A stretch of 64,000 nucleotides of DNA from Fluviicola sp. (GCA_002734085.1 NVXV01000011.1:1-64000), one strand, 5' to 3'; positions 8,073 through 18,727 are shown, counted from the stretch's first letter. Numbers and translations: made by a program. The notes: generated from the sequence alone by a model not told the origin.

Positions 8073-8216
8073 ATGGGTAGATTATGTACTCAAGTTACGC
8101 GTATTCAAAGACATTTCTTGGGTATTCCTTATAAGACTTTGCATAAGTACCGTGAAACGTACAGTGGTGAAGTTAAAGATTGTGAGGATTGCAAGATATC
8201 TAGAGTTGAGAAATAA
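8073..8216 (+). CDS. small conserved-looking protein, start uncertain
   Basis: Read in the frame ending at TAA 8214-8216, this encodes MGRLCTQVTRIQRHFLGIPY and continues to a Cys pair (KDCEDCKIS). The first ATG in frame is at 8073, giving 47 aa, but protein-like sequence continues upstream without a stop (IKLIGTVRKSRFENRYHPN from 8016). No ATG, GTG or TTG occurs upstream in frame, so the true start may be a rare codon (ATC 8016, ATA 8025) or an ATG at 7994 in another frame joined by frameshift. It has its own promoter box and a strong terminator, which supports a real transcript. Function unknown. An overlapping frame starting at 8050 looks less protein-like. Confidence 0.5.
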   Translation: MGRLCTQVTRIQRHFLGIPYKTLHKYRETYSGEVKDCEDCKISRVEK

Positions 8217-8236
8217 TCTCAACCAATCGAATCAAT

Positions 8237-8280
8237 AAAAGGTCAAGCGCATTTGAAATCATTTCGCTTGACCTTTTTTT
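8237..8280 (+). terminator. Rho-independent terminator after the small gene
   Basis: A 13-bp perfect stem AAAAGGTCAAGCG / CGCTTGACCTTTT with a 15-nt loop and a run of T. Confidence 0.85.
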
Positions 8281-8367
8281 ATGCATAATTTTTATACAAA
8301 CATCATATTGTTGATTAAACGGTTTAAAAAATGTATTCAACGGAGTGCAGTCATTTCAAAAAAATTG

Positions 8368-8375
8368 TAGATTTG
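8368..8375 (+). promoter_or_regulatory. -7 box for the 8409-12552 gene group
   Basis: TAGATTTG fits TAnnTTTG and lies 33 bp before the ATG at 8409. Confidence 0.45.
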
Positions 8376-8408
8376 TAGAGATAAGAAAAATTAATCAAAG
8401 TTTGAAAA

Positions 8409-9302
8409 ATGAATAACCAAATTTCTGTTATTATAAAACGGTATTTGATTGCCTCTGTTATTGCCTTAGCAGGTTTAATAATGATTATTTTAGGCTTACA
8501 ATCAAATCAAGATACACTATTTGTTGTTGCTGCAATTAACTTGTTTGTAGGAGGAGTTCTTGCAGTATTGTTTAGTGCAGGTATATTAAATCGTGTTTTT
8601 GTCTTTGTTATTGGGGCAGTATGTATCATTGTAACTGCTTTCGTAGGATATCAATCTTATGAAGCTGTTCAATCGACCATTGCACATAATAAGGCGAGAA
8701 AGGTTTCAGAGCAACTCGTTCAATATAATCTTACTCAAGTGAGAGATATACAGAGAGCTTATAAATCGAAACATGGTGTTTATGCAAGTACTTGGAATGA
8801 ATTGTTTGATTTCTTTAATAATGGAAAAATTGAAATTATTGAATCGTCTGGTTCTGTTCCACAAGACAAAATTAACCGAAAAGAGTTAAAGGCGCTTTAT
8901 GATGATAACCGTGCTATCGATAAAAATATGACAGAAAGAGAAGCTGCTTTGCTGGCTGAGATGGGGAATCCTGGAGAGAGACCGGAGCTTGAAGGTTTTA
9001 AGCGTGATACTGTTATGGTTTCCTATAAAGATGAGTACTTGAATTCAATATCTCGAATCAAATTAAGAAATTCACTAGGACTAGGTGCTTTTAATGTTGA
9101 AGACTTAAAATATATTCCTATGACAGACCCAAAGGAAGAGTGGACGCTTGAGACGTTGGATAGTTTTGTTTACTTAAATGATACGATTCCAACAATCCAT
9201 GTATATGGAAAAGAACCAATTCCTAGATTTGAGGGTGGTGAAAGAGAAATTGTTGGTTTTGGAAATTTAAATACTAACTCCGAGAAAGGAACTTGGGAAT
9301 AG
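8409..9302 (+). CDS. membrane protein of unknown function
   Basis: A 297-aa protein not assigned to a named family. Three hydrophobic segments lie at about residues 12-30, 36-60 and 64-84. A soluble domain follows, containing RDIQRAYKSKHGVYASTWNELFDFF, which resembles the region after the N-terminal helix of pseudopilin-like proteins; this is only a loose likeness. The C-terminal half is charged and has no cysteines. It is the first gene of a same-strand group with DUF3822, rsmD and coaD; the next gene starts 7 nt after its stop. The ATG follows an A-rich leader. Function is not inferred. Confidence 0.8.
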   Translation: MNNQISVIIKRYLIASVIALAGLIMIILGLQSNQDTLFVVAAINLFVGGVLAVLFSAGILNRVFVFVIGAVCIIVTAFVGYQSYEAVQSTIAHNKARKVSEQLVQYNLTQVRDIQRAYKSKHGVYASTWNELFDFFNNGKIEIIESSGSVPQDKINRKELKALYDDNRAIDKNMTEREAALLAEMGNPGERPELEGFKRDTVMVSYKDEYLNSISRIKLRNSLGLGAFNVEDLKYIPMTDPKEEWTLETLDSFVYLNDTIPTIHVYGKEPIPRFEGGEREIVGFGNLNTNSEKGTWE

Positions 9303-9309
9303 AATCATT

Positions 9310-10074
9310 GTGAATAACACACAACTTACTATAAATATTTCAAGAACCTCAGTACAAGTTGCTGAGGTTCTTCGTTCTTCACAAGAAGTTGTGTCTAATC
9401 ATTTTATTCGATTTAAAGGCGGAAGCCCAAAAAGCTATAAAGAAGAGTTGAAGTCTTTCTTTGAGAGCCTATCTTTAAAAGACGAGTACCAAGAGTACAC
9501 CATGGCTTGGTGTTCGATTAAATATGCACTAGTACCAATTCGTGTATTTAATGATTCAACACCACCAAAAATAATGGAACTACTGTTTGGTGATTCCATT
9601 GAAAAAGAGGACTCTGATTTTAATCGACTTGCTGAGTTAAATATTGTTGATGTTTATGAAATTCCTGATTGGGTAAAGTCTTTTTTTATTGTAAAATTTC
9701 CTCAATTGATTTTTAAACATGAACACGCAATGACTTTAAGAGCGTTGTTTCAAGGGAGTACCTATAAATTGAAAACGATTGTCAGTGTCTTTGATGATTA
9801 CATGAACGTTTCAATTATTCAAAAGAACGAGCTCAAGTTTTCTAATGCTTTTGAATATCATAATGCAGAGGATATAGTATATCACTTGATGTTTGTTGTT
9901 GAACAAAAAGGATTTAAAGAAGAAAAAGGTGAGATTCAATTCTATTTTCAGAATAAAGAGAGTCAAGAATTTGCAAATAAAGCCATAGAATTACTTAAGG
10001 AGATTCAAATGATTAATTCTCATACGATTCTTGATAGTGAAAATAGTGCTAAACTTCAGTTACTGTGCGTATAA
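9310..10074 (+). CDS. DUF3822 family protein
   Basis: A 254-aa Bacteroidota-restricted protein that I recognise as DUF3822 mainly from its position directly before rsmD and coaD, a conserved order. It starts with GTG (9310), 7 nt after the preceding stop, and overlaps rsmD by 10 nt. No signal peptide or membrane segment is seen. The body alternates beta and helical stretches (YTMAWCSIKYALVPIRVF, then KLKTIVSVFDDYMNVSIIQK), which hints at an actin-like or RNase H-like fold, but that is speculation. Biochemical role unknown. Confidence 0.8.
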   Translation: MNNTQLTINISRTSVQVAEVLRSSQEVVSNHFIRFKGGSPKSYKEELKSFFESLSLKDEYQEYTMAWCSIKYALVPIRVFNDSTPPKIMELLFGDSIEKEDSDFNRLAELNIVDVYEIPDWVKSFFIVKFPQLIFKHEHAMTLRALFQGSTYKLKTIVSVFDDYMNVSIIQKNELKFSNAFEYHNAEDIVYHLMFVVEQKGFKEEKGEIQFYFQNKESQEFANKAIELLKEIQMINSHTILDSENSAKLQLLCV

Positions 10075-10607
10075 TTAGTGGTAAGTTAAAAAGCTTTAGA
10101 TTCAACCCTCCCAAAGGATTTCCTTCTAGACCAACAACGGATTTTGCAAAAGAAGGTCTTTTCAATATGTTGGAAAATCAATTTTCGCTAATTGATTTAG
10201 AAATTTTAGATTTATACACAGGTACAGGTAATATTTCTTTTGAATTTGCGTCGCGAGAAGCTGGAAACATTACAAGTGTTGATAAAAATTTTAAGTGTAT
10301 TAGATTTATCAAGGAGTTTTCAAAGAAACACGGGATTGATGATCACTTGAAGGCCTTTAAAGAAGATACTTTTCGATTTCTCGTCTCAAATTCAAAACAG
10401 TTCGATCTAATTTTTGCAGACCCGCCATTTGACGATGATATTCACGATAAACTTATCTCAGCTGTATTTGATAATAACACCTTGACTGAAAATGGTGTTT
10501 TTATTCTTGAACACAACAAGCATACAGATTTATCAAGCTCGGAGTATTTTGAGTCTTCTCGAAAATATGGTCATGTTGTTTTTAGTTTTTTCTCAAAAAA
10601 TGCGTAA
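10065..10607 (+). CDS. rsmD: RsmD, 16S rRNA (guanine966-N2)-methyltransferase
   Basis: A 180-aa SAM-dependent methyltransferase acting on G966 of 16S rRNA. N-terminal MRIISGKLKS and SRPTTDFAKEGLFNML are typical of RsmD. The SAM-binding motif I is LDLYTGTGNISFE (about 49-61), and the catalytic motif IV is ADPPFD (about 119-124), with Phe in place of the more common Tyr. It starts with GTG inside the end of the DUF3822 gene, so the two are probably translationally coupled. The coaD gene follows after 21 nt, the usual partner. Confidence 0.92.
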   Translation: MRIISGKLKSFRFNPPKGFPSRPTTDFAKEGLFNMLENQFSLIDLEILDLYTGTGNISFEFASREAGNITSVDKNFKCIRFIKEFSKKHGIDDHLKAFKEDTFRFLVSNSKQFDLIFADPPFDDDIHDKLISAVFDNNTLTENGVFILEHNKHTDLSSSEYFESSRKYGHVVFSFFSKNA

Positions 10608-10628
10608 TATAGCATAAACTGTTTCACT

Positions 10629-11090
10629 ATGAGTAGAATTGCTGTTTTTCCAGGTTCTTTTGATCCTTTTACGAAAGGACACGAATGTATAATTGAAAAA
10701 GCACTCGGTTTATTTGACGAAGTTGTGATTGCTATTGGTCAAAATACATCTAAAAAATATTTGTTCCCTCTAGAAAATAGAAAGGCGCATATCAAGTCTA
10801 TTTTTGAGAATAATAAAAGAGTGAGAGTAGAAGTTTTTACAGGTTTAACAGTTACATTCTGTAAAGAAATAAATGCGGATTACATCGTTCGTGGTCTCCG
10901 TGATTCTAAAGATTTTGGTTATGAAAGAAGTATTGCTCAGATGAATCATGAAATTTCTGGCATAGAAAGTGTATTCTTTATGACCGTACCGGAGTATACA
11001 GCTATTAATTCTACCATAGTCAGAGAGATCCATAAAAGTAGAGGCTCAATAGACTTATTTGTAACGAATGCTGATATACTCGTTAAATAG
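10629..11090 (+). CDS. coaD: phosphopantetheine adenylyltransferase
   Basis: A 153-aa enzyme transferring AMP from ATP to 4'-phosphopantetheine, the penultimate step of coenzyme A synthesis. The nucleotidyltransferase motif is GSFDPFTKGH near the N-terminus (T/HxGH). The substrate-binding stretch YIVRGLRDSKDFGYE and the second nucleotide motif ISSTIV-like region (INSTIVREI) are present. Length matches the family. It lies 21 nt after rsmD. Confidence 0.95.
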   Translation: MSRIAVFPGSFDPFTKGHECIIEKALGLFDEVVIAIGQNTSKKYLFPLENRKAHIKSIFENNKRVRVEVFTGLTVTFCKEINADYIVRGLRDSKDFGYERSIAQMNHEISGIESVFFMTVPEYTAINSTIVREIHKSRGSIDLFVTNADILVK

Positions 11091-11124
11091 ACAAGTAGTT
11101 TTTTCTAATATTAAATTTATTCTC

Positions 11125-12552
11125 ATGCTCAAAATCATTTTGACAATTTTGTTATTTGGTTGCACTTCAACGCTATTTGCGAAGTCACTGAACACGATAG
11201 AAGGGTTTGCTCCATCTTACGTAGGAAAAAAAGTTGCGATATTTGAAATTGATGACTACATGTCGATGTTGACGACTAAGATAGCTACAGCAGAGGTAAA
11301 GGCTGATTCTACTTTCGAATTGAATTTTTTTAATGACAGAACGCGTAAATATAAAATTGAAATAGGTCAAAATCACTTTCATGTCTACACTCAACCAGAT
11401 GGTAAGTATAAATTATATGTAAAAGAAAGTTCTCCTTATTTAGATAAAAACGCAAAGGGTATAGAAGTAGAGTTTTTCTTTATTGATCTAGATAGCGTTG
11501 ACATTAATTATAAAATATTGATGTTCGAAGATGCTTCGCTCAATTTTTTAAAACGCAATTATAACCATGAAGCAAAGAACAGTACTGAATTTGTTGAACA
11601 ACTTGATACATTTAAAATTGAGGTGCACAACTTTTACAAAGAGGATACAAGTACATTTTTTAAAAAATATGTTCGTTTTGCAATTGCCTCGCTAGATAAC
11701 CTCGCTTTTTCAGGTGGAAGAAATAAATTTGAAAAGTATGATTTCTATATAAAACCAGAAACTGTTTGGTATCAGAATGACCGATACATGGAGTACGTTC
11801 TGAAATATTATGAGAATTATGCATCTGAAATATCGAGTGAGCTCAATGAATCTTTTTACCAAGGAGTAATTAAGAGTAGTCCAACGATGGTTATAAATGC
11901 ATTAGGGGCTGATTATGCTTTAGATAATATTCGTTTGCGTGAAATGGTTATGATAAAGATGTTAAGCGATGTATTCTATACAGGTGATTATCCTCAAACA
12001 AATATCCTGACAATGCTGGACAGTATTAGTAATAATGGATTATTTGAAGAAAACCAGAAGATCGCTGCAAACATTAAATATAGACTTTTGGACTTAGTAC
12101 CAGGTGCAAAAATGCCTAACTTTCGATTAGAAGTGAAAGGTGAATCTAAATCGAAGAACGATTACAAAGGTCAGCACTTGTACATTCAATTTATTAAAGA
12201 AGGCTCCAGTAAATCCGAAAATGACATAGAATTAATCCGTCCGCTTTACGATAAGTATATGAGATATACTGAAATGCTGACTATAGTAGTTACAGATGAT
12301 GAAGATATTCTAAACGATCCTTCAGCGTATATAAAAAAGTATAAAATAGGCTGGGAGACAAGCTTTATTCGTTCAGATGATGAGATTTTAGGAAAACTTA
12401 ATGTTAAAACCTATCCACATTATATCTTGATGGATGCTGCAGGTTATGTTGTTGCTGCACCCGCTTTATCTCCTCGGCCAAATAACGAATACGAAACCAT
12501 TGAAAAAGCACTTCACGGGATTCATAAGCAACGTGAACGTATGGAAAAGTAA
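11125..12552 (+). CDS. secreted thioredoxin-fold protein lacking CxxC
   Basis: The start is placed at ATG 11125 (MLKIILTILLFGCTSTLFA), a good signal peptide; earlier in-frame starts overlap coaD and add non-hydrophobic sequence. The 475-aa product looks like the periplasmic or outer-membrane-linked TlpA-type proteins of Bacteroidota: an N-terminal beta region (about 20-120), a long helical middle, and a C-terminal thioredoxin fold (PGAKMPNFRLEVKGE...GQHLYIQF...LNVKTYPHYILMDAAGYVV). The usual WCxxC is absent: after LYIQF comes KEGSSKSEN. A cis-proline position (TYPHYIL) is retained, so it may bind rather than oxidise or reduce thiols. Substrate unknown. Confidence 0.8.
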   Translation: MLKIILTILLFGCTSTLFAKSLNTIEGFAPSYVGKKVAIFEIDDYMSMLTTKIATAEVKADSTFELNFFNDRTRKYKIEIGQNHFHVYTQPDGKYKLYVKESSPYLDKNAKGIEVEFFFIDLDSVDINYKILMFEDASLNFLKRNYNHEAKNSTEFVEQLDTFKIEVHNFYKEDTSTFFKKYVRFAIASLDNLAFSGGRNKFEKYDFYIKPETVWYQNDRYMEYVLKYYENYASEISSELNESFYQGVIKSSPTMVINALGADYALDNIRLREMVMIKMLSDVFYTGDYPQTNILTMLDSISNNGLFEENQKIAANIKYRLLDLVPGAKMPNFRLEVKGESKSKNDYKGQHLYIQFIKEGSSKSENDIELIRPLYDKYMRYTEMLTIVVTDDEDILNDPSAYIKKYKIGWETSFIRSDDEILGKLNVKTYPHYILMDAAGYVVAAPALSPRPNNEYETIEKALHGIHKQRERMEK

Positions 12553-12596
12553 AAGTTTAATAAAGAAAGCGGAAAGTGGACGTACAGAGTTGAACA

Positions 12597-12628
12597 AATC
12601 TGAGCAGCATATTTCATCTGCTCAGATT
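12597..12628. terminator. terminator hairpin between convergent genes
   Basis: 11-bp stem AATCTGAGCAG / CTGCTCAGATT with a 10-nt loop, between the thioredoxin-fold gene (+) and yidC (-). T-tracts are weak on both sides. Confidence 0.6.
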
Positions 12629-12636
12629 CAATCCTT

Positions 12637-14643
12637 TTACTTTTTCTTATTCTTCATTTTCTCCTGTTGCGCTTTTTGCATTTGCTCTAATCGCTCCTGG
12701 AATTTTGATTTCTTCCCTTCTTTACCGCCCTTAGCTTGTTTGTTTGCTTTTCGAGTAGCCATCTTTGCCTTTAACTTTTCTTCATCCACGAAGAAGTTCT
12801 TAATCATCACCATTGTCAGAATAGAGATCAATGTGGAAATGAAGTAATAATAACTTAAGCCAGAAGCAAAGTTATTAAAGAAGAAAATCATCATAATAGG
12901 GAAGATGTACATGATTATTTTCATGTTCGGCATTCCTGGTTGAGAAGGCTGCTGCATATTACTACTGTTTAAGACAGTATAGATCATTGTTGTACCTGCC
13001 ATTAATAAGGTAAACAAACTAATATGATCACCATAGAAAGGAATGTTGAACCCTAGATCAACAATAGAATCATAACTTGACAAATCTTCTGCCCATAGAA
13101 AGCTTTCTTGTCGTAATGTAAAACTACTTGGGAAAAAGCGGAATACCGCAAACAATACGGGCATTTGAATAAGCATTGGGACGCAACCTGAAAGCGGACT
13201 AGCACCAGATTCTCGGTACATGGTCATCATTTCCATTTGCTTTTTCATAGCATCATCCTTATTCGGATATTTTTTGTTCAATTCCTCAATTTCAGGCTTA
13301 AGAATTCTCATCTTCGCTGAAGATGTGTACATTTTCCATTGAATAGGAGTAAGAACTAGCTTTACGATTAGTGTCAGTAAAAATATGGCTAAACCGGTAT
13401 TCAGACCATAGCTTGATAACCAATTAAAAATAGGTTGAATTGCGTAAACGTTAACCCATCTAAAAATTCCCCAACCAAGATTTATAATGTCTTCAGAATC
13501 ATTTTCATAAGAAGCAAGTAAGTCATAATCATTTGGACCAAAGAACCATTTCATTTTGGCATAACCAGAACCTGTGTTTCCAATGTTTAAGTTCATTAAA
13601 GCTTCATATTGCTTGATGTGTGTAGAATCCTTTTCAGAACCCTCTTCGTAACCACTAATTTTAAAAGAAGAGCCTTCCTTTTTAAACTCATTTTCAGGCA
13701 TAATAATGCTTGAGAAGTAACTCTGCTTGAAAGCAACCCACTCTACATCTAATTCAGGTGCATACTCGTCATCTGAGTATTCAGATAGATAGTCATAAGA
13801 GTCACCAACACCTTTAAAGAAAACCGTAGAGATTCTTCTTTGTTCCGAGAGAAGGCGTTCTGTTTTCAATAGTTCTGTACTCCAATCAAACTGAACGTTT
13901 TCAGGCATGACTTCACCTTCAAAGCCATTCATTTTAATTTCATAGTCTACATGATAATTTCCGTTAATGATAGAGTAGTAGTAGCTTATTTTCTGGTTGT
14001 TACCTAAATCTGTTTCAAGTAATACTTCCTGCTCATTTTGTCTCTTAATAGTAAACTTTAATTCCCCGGTTTTAATCGATTTTCCATTTTTAGGAAAAAC
14101 CAATTGATTTGTAGAGCCATCAGCTTCAAATAATTGAAGGGGATCAATTTTCTGTGTACCATCATTCTTTTGAAAGTCCTCATAAGTTTGGTAATCTTTC
14201 AGATAAACACTTGAAACACCACCACCTTTTGTATTGATGAGTACTCTAAGTTTATCGTTTGCTATCTCAATTGTTTCGCCTTCAAAACTATCGTCTATTT
14301 GTGTAGGAGTATTCTCGACTGTTGGTACTTCAGCTAATACGGTATCCCTGTTTGTCAAAGTATCAATATAAACAGGTCTTCCCAATGAATCCAAAACAAC
14401 TTTCCCTTGGTCATCTAATTTAGAAATAAGCGAACTTTTAGGTTCATTTTGCTCATTGTTATCAATATTCTCTTCTTTACTTTGCTCAGCTTCTAGTTTT
14501 CGCTTTTCCTCAGCACGTTTTTCAGCTAACTCAATCTTTTCCTTTTGTGCTTGAATTTCTTCTTCCGAAGGTTGGTTCATGTATGTAAAGACTGCTAAAA
14601 TAACGCCGATTATACCTAAACCTACTAATGTATTTCTATCCAT
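12637..14643 (-). CDS. yidC: membrane protein insertase YidC
   Basis: The 668-aa inner-membrane insertase/chaperone for Sec-dependent and Sec-independent membrane proteins. One N-terminal membrane segment (MDRNTLVGLGIIGVILAVFT) is followed by a charged linker and the large periplasmic beta-sandwich domain (about 110-390). The conserved YidC/Oxa1 core carries several membrane helices (GLAIFLLTLIVKLVLTPIQW, SGCVPMLIQMPVLFAVFRFF, the IIMYIFPIMMIFFFNNFASG helix). The C-terminal tail is Lys/Gln-rich and basic, as expected for ribosome contact. It lies 23 nt after pyrG on the same strand, an order common in Bacteroidota. Confidence 0.97.
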   Translation of the reverse strand: MDRNTLVGLGIIGVILAVFTYMNQPSEEEIQAQKEKIELAEKRAEEKRKLEAEQSKEENIDNNEQNEPKSSLISKLDDQGKVVLDSLGRPVYIDTLTNRDTVLAEVPTVENTPTQIDDSFEGETIEIANDKLRVLINTKGGGVSSVYLKDYQTYEDFQKNDGTQKIDPLQLFEADGSTNQLVFPKNGKSIKTGELKFTIKRQNEQEVLLETDLGNNQKISYYYSIINGNYHVDYEIKMNGFEGEVMPENVQFDWSTELLKTERLLSEQRRISTVFFKGVGDSYDYLSEYSDDEYAPELDVEWVAFKQSYFSSIIMPENEFKKEGSSFKISGYEEGSEKDSTHIKQYEALMNLNIGNTGSGYAKMKWFFGPNDYDLLASYENDSEDIINLGWGIFRWVNVYAIQPIFNWLSSYGLNTGLAIFLLTLIVKLVLTPIQWKMYTSSAKMRILKPEIEELNKKYPNKDDAMKKQMEMMTMYRESGASPLSGCVPMLIQMPVLFAVFRFFPSSFTLRQESFLWAEDLSSYDSIVDLGFNIPFYGDHISLFTLLMAGTTMIYTVLNSSNMQQPSQPGMPNMKIIMYIFPIMMIFFFNNFASGLSYYYFISTLISILTMVMIKNFFVDEEKLKAKMATRKANKQAKGGKEGKKSKFQERLEQMQKAQQEKMKNKKK

Positions 14644-14666
14644 TTCTATTGTTTACTTTCTTATTC

Positions 14667-16355
<1,689 letters not shown>

Positions 16356-16528
16356 TTAAGATTGTTGACTAACCCATGTAACCAGTTTGCATTTTGGATA
16401 TTATTACGTATGTCACTATTAAAAAAACTATAAAATTTTTAATTCTAATGTGAGTTTTTTATGCAATTCTATTCGTATTACCCTAACACCTATGATATTT
16501 ACAATTAAATAGAAATGTTGTAGAATGA

Positions 16529-16669
16529 ATAGAAGACACTGATAATCGAATAGCTGGAGGCTCTTGGCGTGACTACGGGTATGAGGTTCGACTACAAAGT
16601 GTAAAAACTTACGAAACGGCGTCACCAATGGTAGGATTCCGACTTGTAATTACGACTGTTAAAGAATAA
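16529..16669 (+). pseudogene. remnant of a formylglycine-generating-enzyme/GldJ-K-like gene, C-terminal end only
   Basis: In the frame opening after TGA 16526-16528, the plus strand encodes DNRIAGGSWRDYGYEVRLQS and continues to ETASPMVGFRLVITTVKE before TAA at 16667. RIAGGSW and the GFRL near the C-terminus are hallmark motifs of the SUMF1/FGE fold used by sulfatase-modifying enzymes and by gliding proteins GldJ/GldK. No start codon or upstream part of the domain is visible in 16320-16528, so this is a decayed 3' fragment of about 46 codons. It abuts the stop of the convergent gene at 16670. Confidence 0.65.
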
Positions 16670-17332
16670 TTATTTTTCAATAACTGTTTCCAATAATTCG
16701 CTATCAAAAATAGTTGATGGTGCAACCATAGGTTCATCCCAAGGGATGTCTTCTCCGTATCTTTGCTCCATTGTTTTTTTAACAAGTTTGCTATTAAGAC
16801 TGTACTCTTTTAGAGGTTTTGGTTCTCCTAATCGTATACCTGTTGTACGTTCGTAGATTTTCCAAACTAATTCTGAGCAATAAATTTTGGAATCTGACCA
16901 TTCAAATTTAATGTCATAGTCTCTTCCTTCCAGTGAGTAAAACAATTCTTCCATTTTAGTAGTGACTTCATTAGTTAGAATTGACTCTCTATTAATTAGG
17001 CGTTTTATTACGTAGTGGTGGTCGTCTCCGCGTTTAATGAATTCTTTTATTGGAGTGATTCGTACGGGTTGAACAGCTTCCGCTACCATTAATTTCCCTT
17101 CACGATTCTTTAAAAGAATTCCACAGTGACTGTATTTTGAATTTGTGGCTAACTGAATAGCACTGCTTTGTCTTGAACTTGAAGTTTGAAAAACAATGTC
17201 CCCTTCCAAAAAGGAGGTCTTACTTTTGTCCTTCCCGTCTTTTGTGATTAAAGGTTGGTTGCTAAATCCAAAAAATATCGCTATTGATAAAATAGATAAA
17301 GTTGCTAAAAGTGTGAAACGAATTTTTTTCAT
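16670..17332 (-). CDS. YiiX/YebB-like permuted papain-fold hydrolase
   Basis: A 220-aa protein with an N-terminal hydrophobic signal or anchor (about 5-24). The NlpC/P60-like circularly permuted papain fold follows: His69 in SKYSHCGILL and Cys152 in KIYCSELVWKIYE are the likely catalytic pair, with GDIVFQT near residue 44 beginning the domain. Relatives include E. coli YiiX, thought to act on lipid, amide or peptidoglycan-type substrates; the substrate here is unknown. It stands alone, with its stop touching the FGE remnant on the other strand. Confidence 0.85.
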   Translation of the reverse strand: MKKIRFTLLATLSILSIAIFFGFSNQPLITKDGKDKSKTSFLEGDIVFQTSSSRQSSAIQLATNSKYSHCGILLKNREGKLMVAEAVQPVRITPIKEFIKRGDDHHYVIKRLINRESILTNEVTTKMEELFYSLEGRDYDIKFEWSDSKIYCSELVWKIYERTTGIRLGEPKPLKEYSLNSKLVKKTMEQRYGEDIPWDEPMVAPSTIFDSELLETVIEK

Positions 17333-17458
17333 AATGGTGATTTTTACTAAAAGTATTAAATAGACCTAACTATTCGTAATTCTTTAAGATAATTTATGAT
17401 TTAAGTTGTTGATCACAAGAGGAGTTAAAGAGGAAGAAAAAGTGAAGCTTAACTTTTG

Positions 17459-17466
17459 TATTTTTG
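17459..17466 (+). promoter_or_regulatory. -7 promoter box for the lipase gene
   Basis: TATTTTTG fits TAnnTTTG and lies 45 bp before the ATG at 17512. Confidence 0.45.
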
Positions 17467-17511
17467 TAACTTAATAATTAATCAGCGTTACAAGAGTATT
17501 ACTATAATTAT

Positions 17512-18693
17512 ATGACTTTAAGAACAAAACATTTTCTAACTGCTCTCATATCGATCATTATATCATCGTTTTACTCTCAAGTAAAGCCGGGTTTTGAGTC
17601 AAATGAAGCAGTCGATTTGATTCGTATTTGTAATAGCCAGACTTTTAAGGATCTGTATGGATCAGATGACCAGATCATTCCTGATAAGACTGATTTGATT
17701 TATGCATCTACGCCCAACGTAATGGATAATATGTTTCAGGTATATAAAAATGGGAAGACTGGCATTATTCATTTTCGAGGTTCGACTTCCCATCCAAACA
17801 GTTGGATTGAAAACGTCTATTCAGCAATGATTCCAGCGAAAGGGAAGATGACAATTTACAATGAAGAAAGGGAGTATGTTTTCGCTGAAGAAGATAGTGC
17901 AGGAGTACATAGTGGATTTGTTTTGGGTGTGACAATGATGATTGAAGATGTCATTTCTCAAATTGATCGACTCAATTCGAAAGGAGTTTATGATATTCTT
18001 ATTACAGGTCATAGTCAAGGTGGCGCTTTAGCAATTATGACTCATGCTTATCTTGAAAATCAAAAAGGTAAAAAGATTGAAGACAGAAATACTTTTAAGA
18101 TGTATGCATTTGCCAATCCCATGGTTGGGAATACTGAGTTTGTTAATGAGTATAACAAACGTTTTGTGGAGAATGATATGGCTTTTCGGATTATTAATCC
18201 AAAAGACATAGTACCTTCCATGCCGATCACTTATCACGAAGGAAGCCTCCTTTCTGCAAATGATTTGATGTCATGGGTTACAGGTAAAAAAGAGTTCAAT
18301 TATAAGGAATTAGGAATTGAATTTATTATGAGAAGTTTTAAAGGTGGGATAACATCTTATATCAATAAGTCTAATCAATTAATTGATAAAGTAATATCTA
18401 AGCAAGCGGGTGAAATAATATTTCCAGAATACTTAAATGACATACAATATGTATCGATTGGTAACCTACATGAATTAGAACCATTTGAATATCCAGAGAT
18501 AGTAAAAGACTCAGTGGATATCAATCCTGACGTATTTGGTAATTATGAAAAACTGGAGAATGGTAAGTATAAACGCCAAGAACCTTCATTTTATCAGCAT
18601 AAGCCATATAACTACTATGTGGCAGTCCTTAAGCGCTATTCAGAAAAGAATTACAACCGTTTGAGAAGGAAGTTTCTAGATGAAAACTTATAA
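17512..18693 (+). CDS. secreted class 3 lipase-like alpha/beta hydrolase
   Basis: A 393-aa secreted hydrolase. The signal peptide covers about residues 1-23 (SSFYSQ end). The lipase_3 core includes GIIHFRGSTSHPNSW (about 84-98), the nucleophile elbow with Ser168 in ITGHSQGGALA, and Asp232 in INPKDIVPSMP as the acid residue. A C-terminal His candidate lies in IGNLHELEP. The long C-terminal extension (about 245-393) is not recognised. Substrate is inferred to be an acyl ester, extracellular or periplasmic. It is monocistronic, with a promoter box upstream and a hairpin at 18728. Confidence 0.87.
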   Translation: MTLRTKHFLTALISIIISSFYSQVKPGFESNEAVDLIRICNSQTFKDLYGSDDQIIPDKTDLIYASTPNVMDNMFQVYKNGKTGIIHFRGSTSHPNSWIENVYSAMIPAKGKMTIYNEEREYVFAEEDSAGVHSGFVLGVTMMIEDVISQIDRLNSKGVYDILITGHSQGGALAIMTHAYLENQKGKKIEDRNTFKMYAFANPMVGNTEFVNEYNKRFVENDMAFRIINPKDIVPSMPITYHEGSLLSANDLMSWVTGKKEFNYKELGIEFIMRSFKGGITSYINKSNQLIDKVISKQAGEIIFPEYLNDIQYVSIGNLHELEPFEYPEIVKDSVDINPDVFGNYEKLENGKYKRQEPSFYQHKPYNYYVAVLKRYSEKNYNRLRRKFLDENL

Positions 18694-18727
18694 GTAAGTA
18701 CTTTACGCTGTCTTAAATAAAATGAAA

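Noticed and set aside
12434-12847. 137-codon plus-strand open frame between the thioredoxin-fold gene and yidC
   Set aside because: It overlaps the end of one gene and lies opposite the yidC C-terminus; composition is that of the antisense strand.
16428-16628. 66-codon minus-strand open frame
   Set aside because: It is antisense to the FGE remnant, whose motifs are clear in the plus frame.
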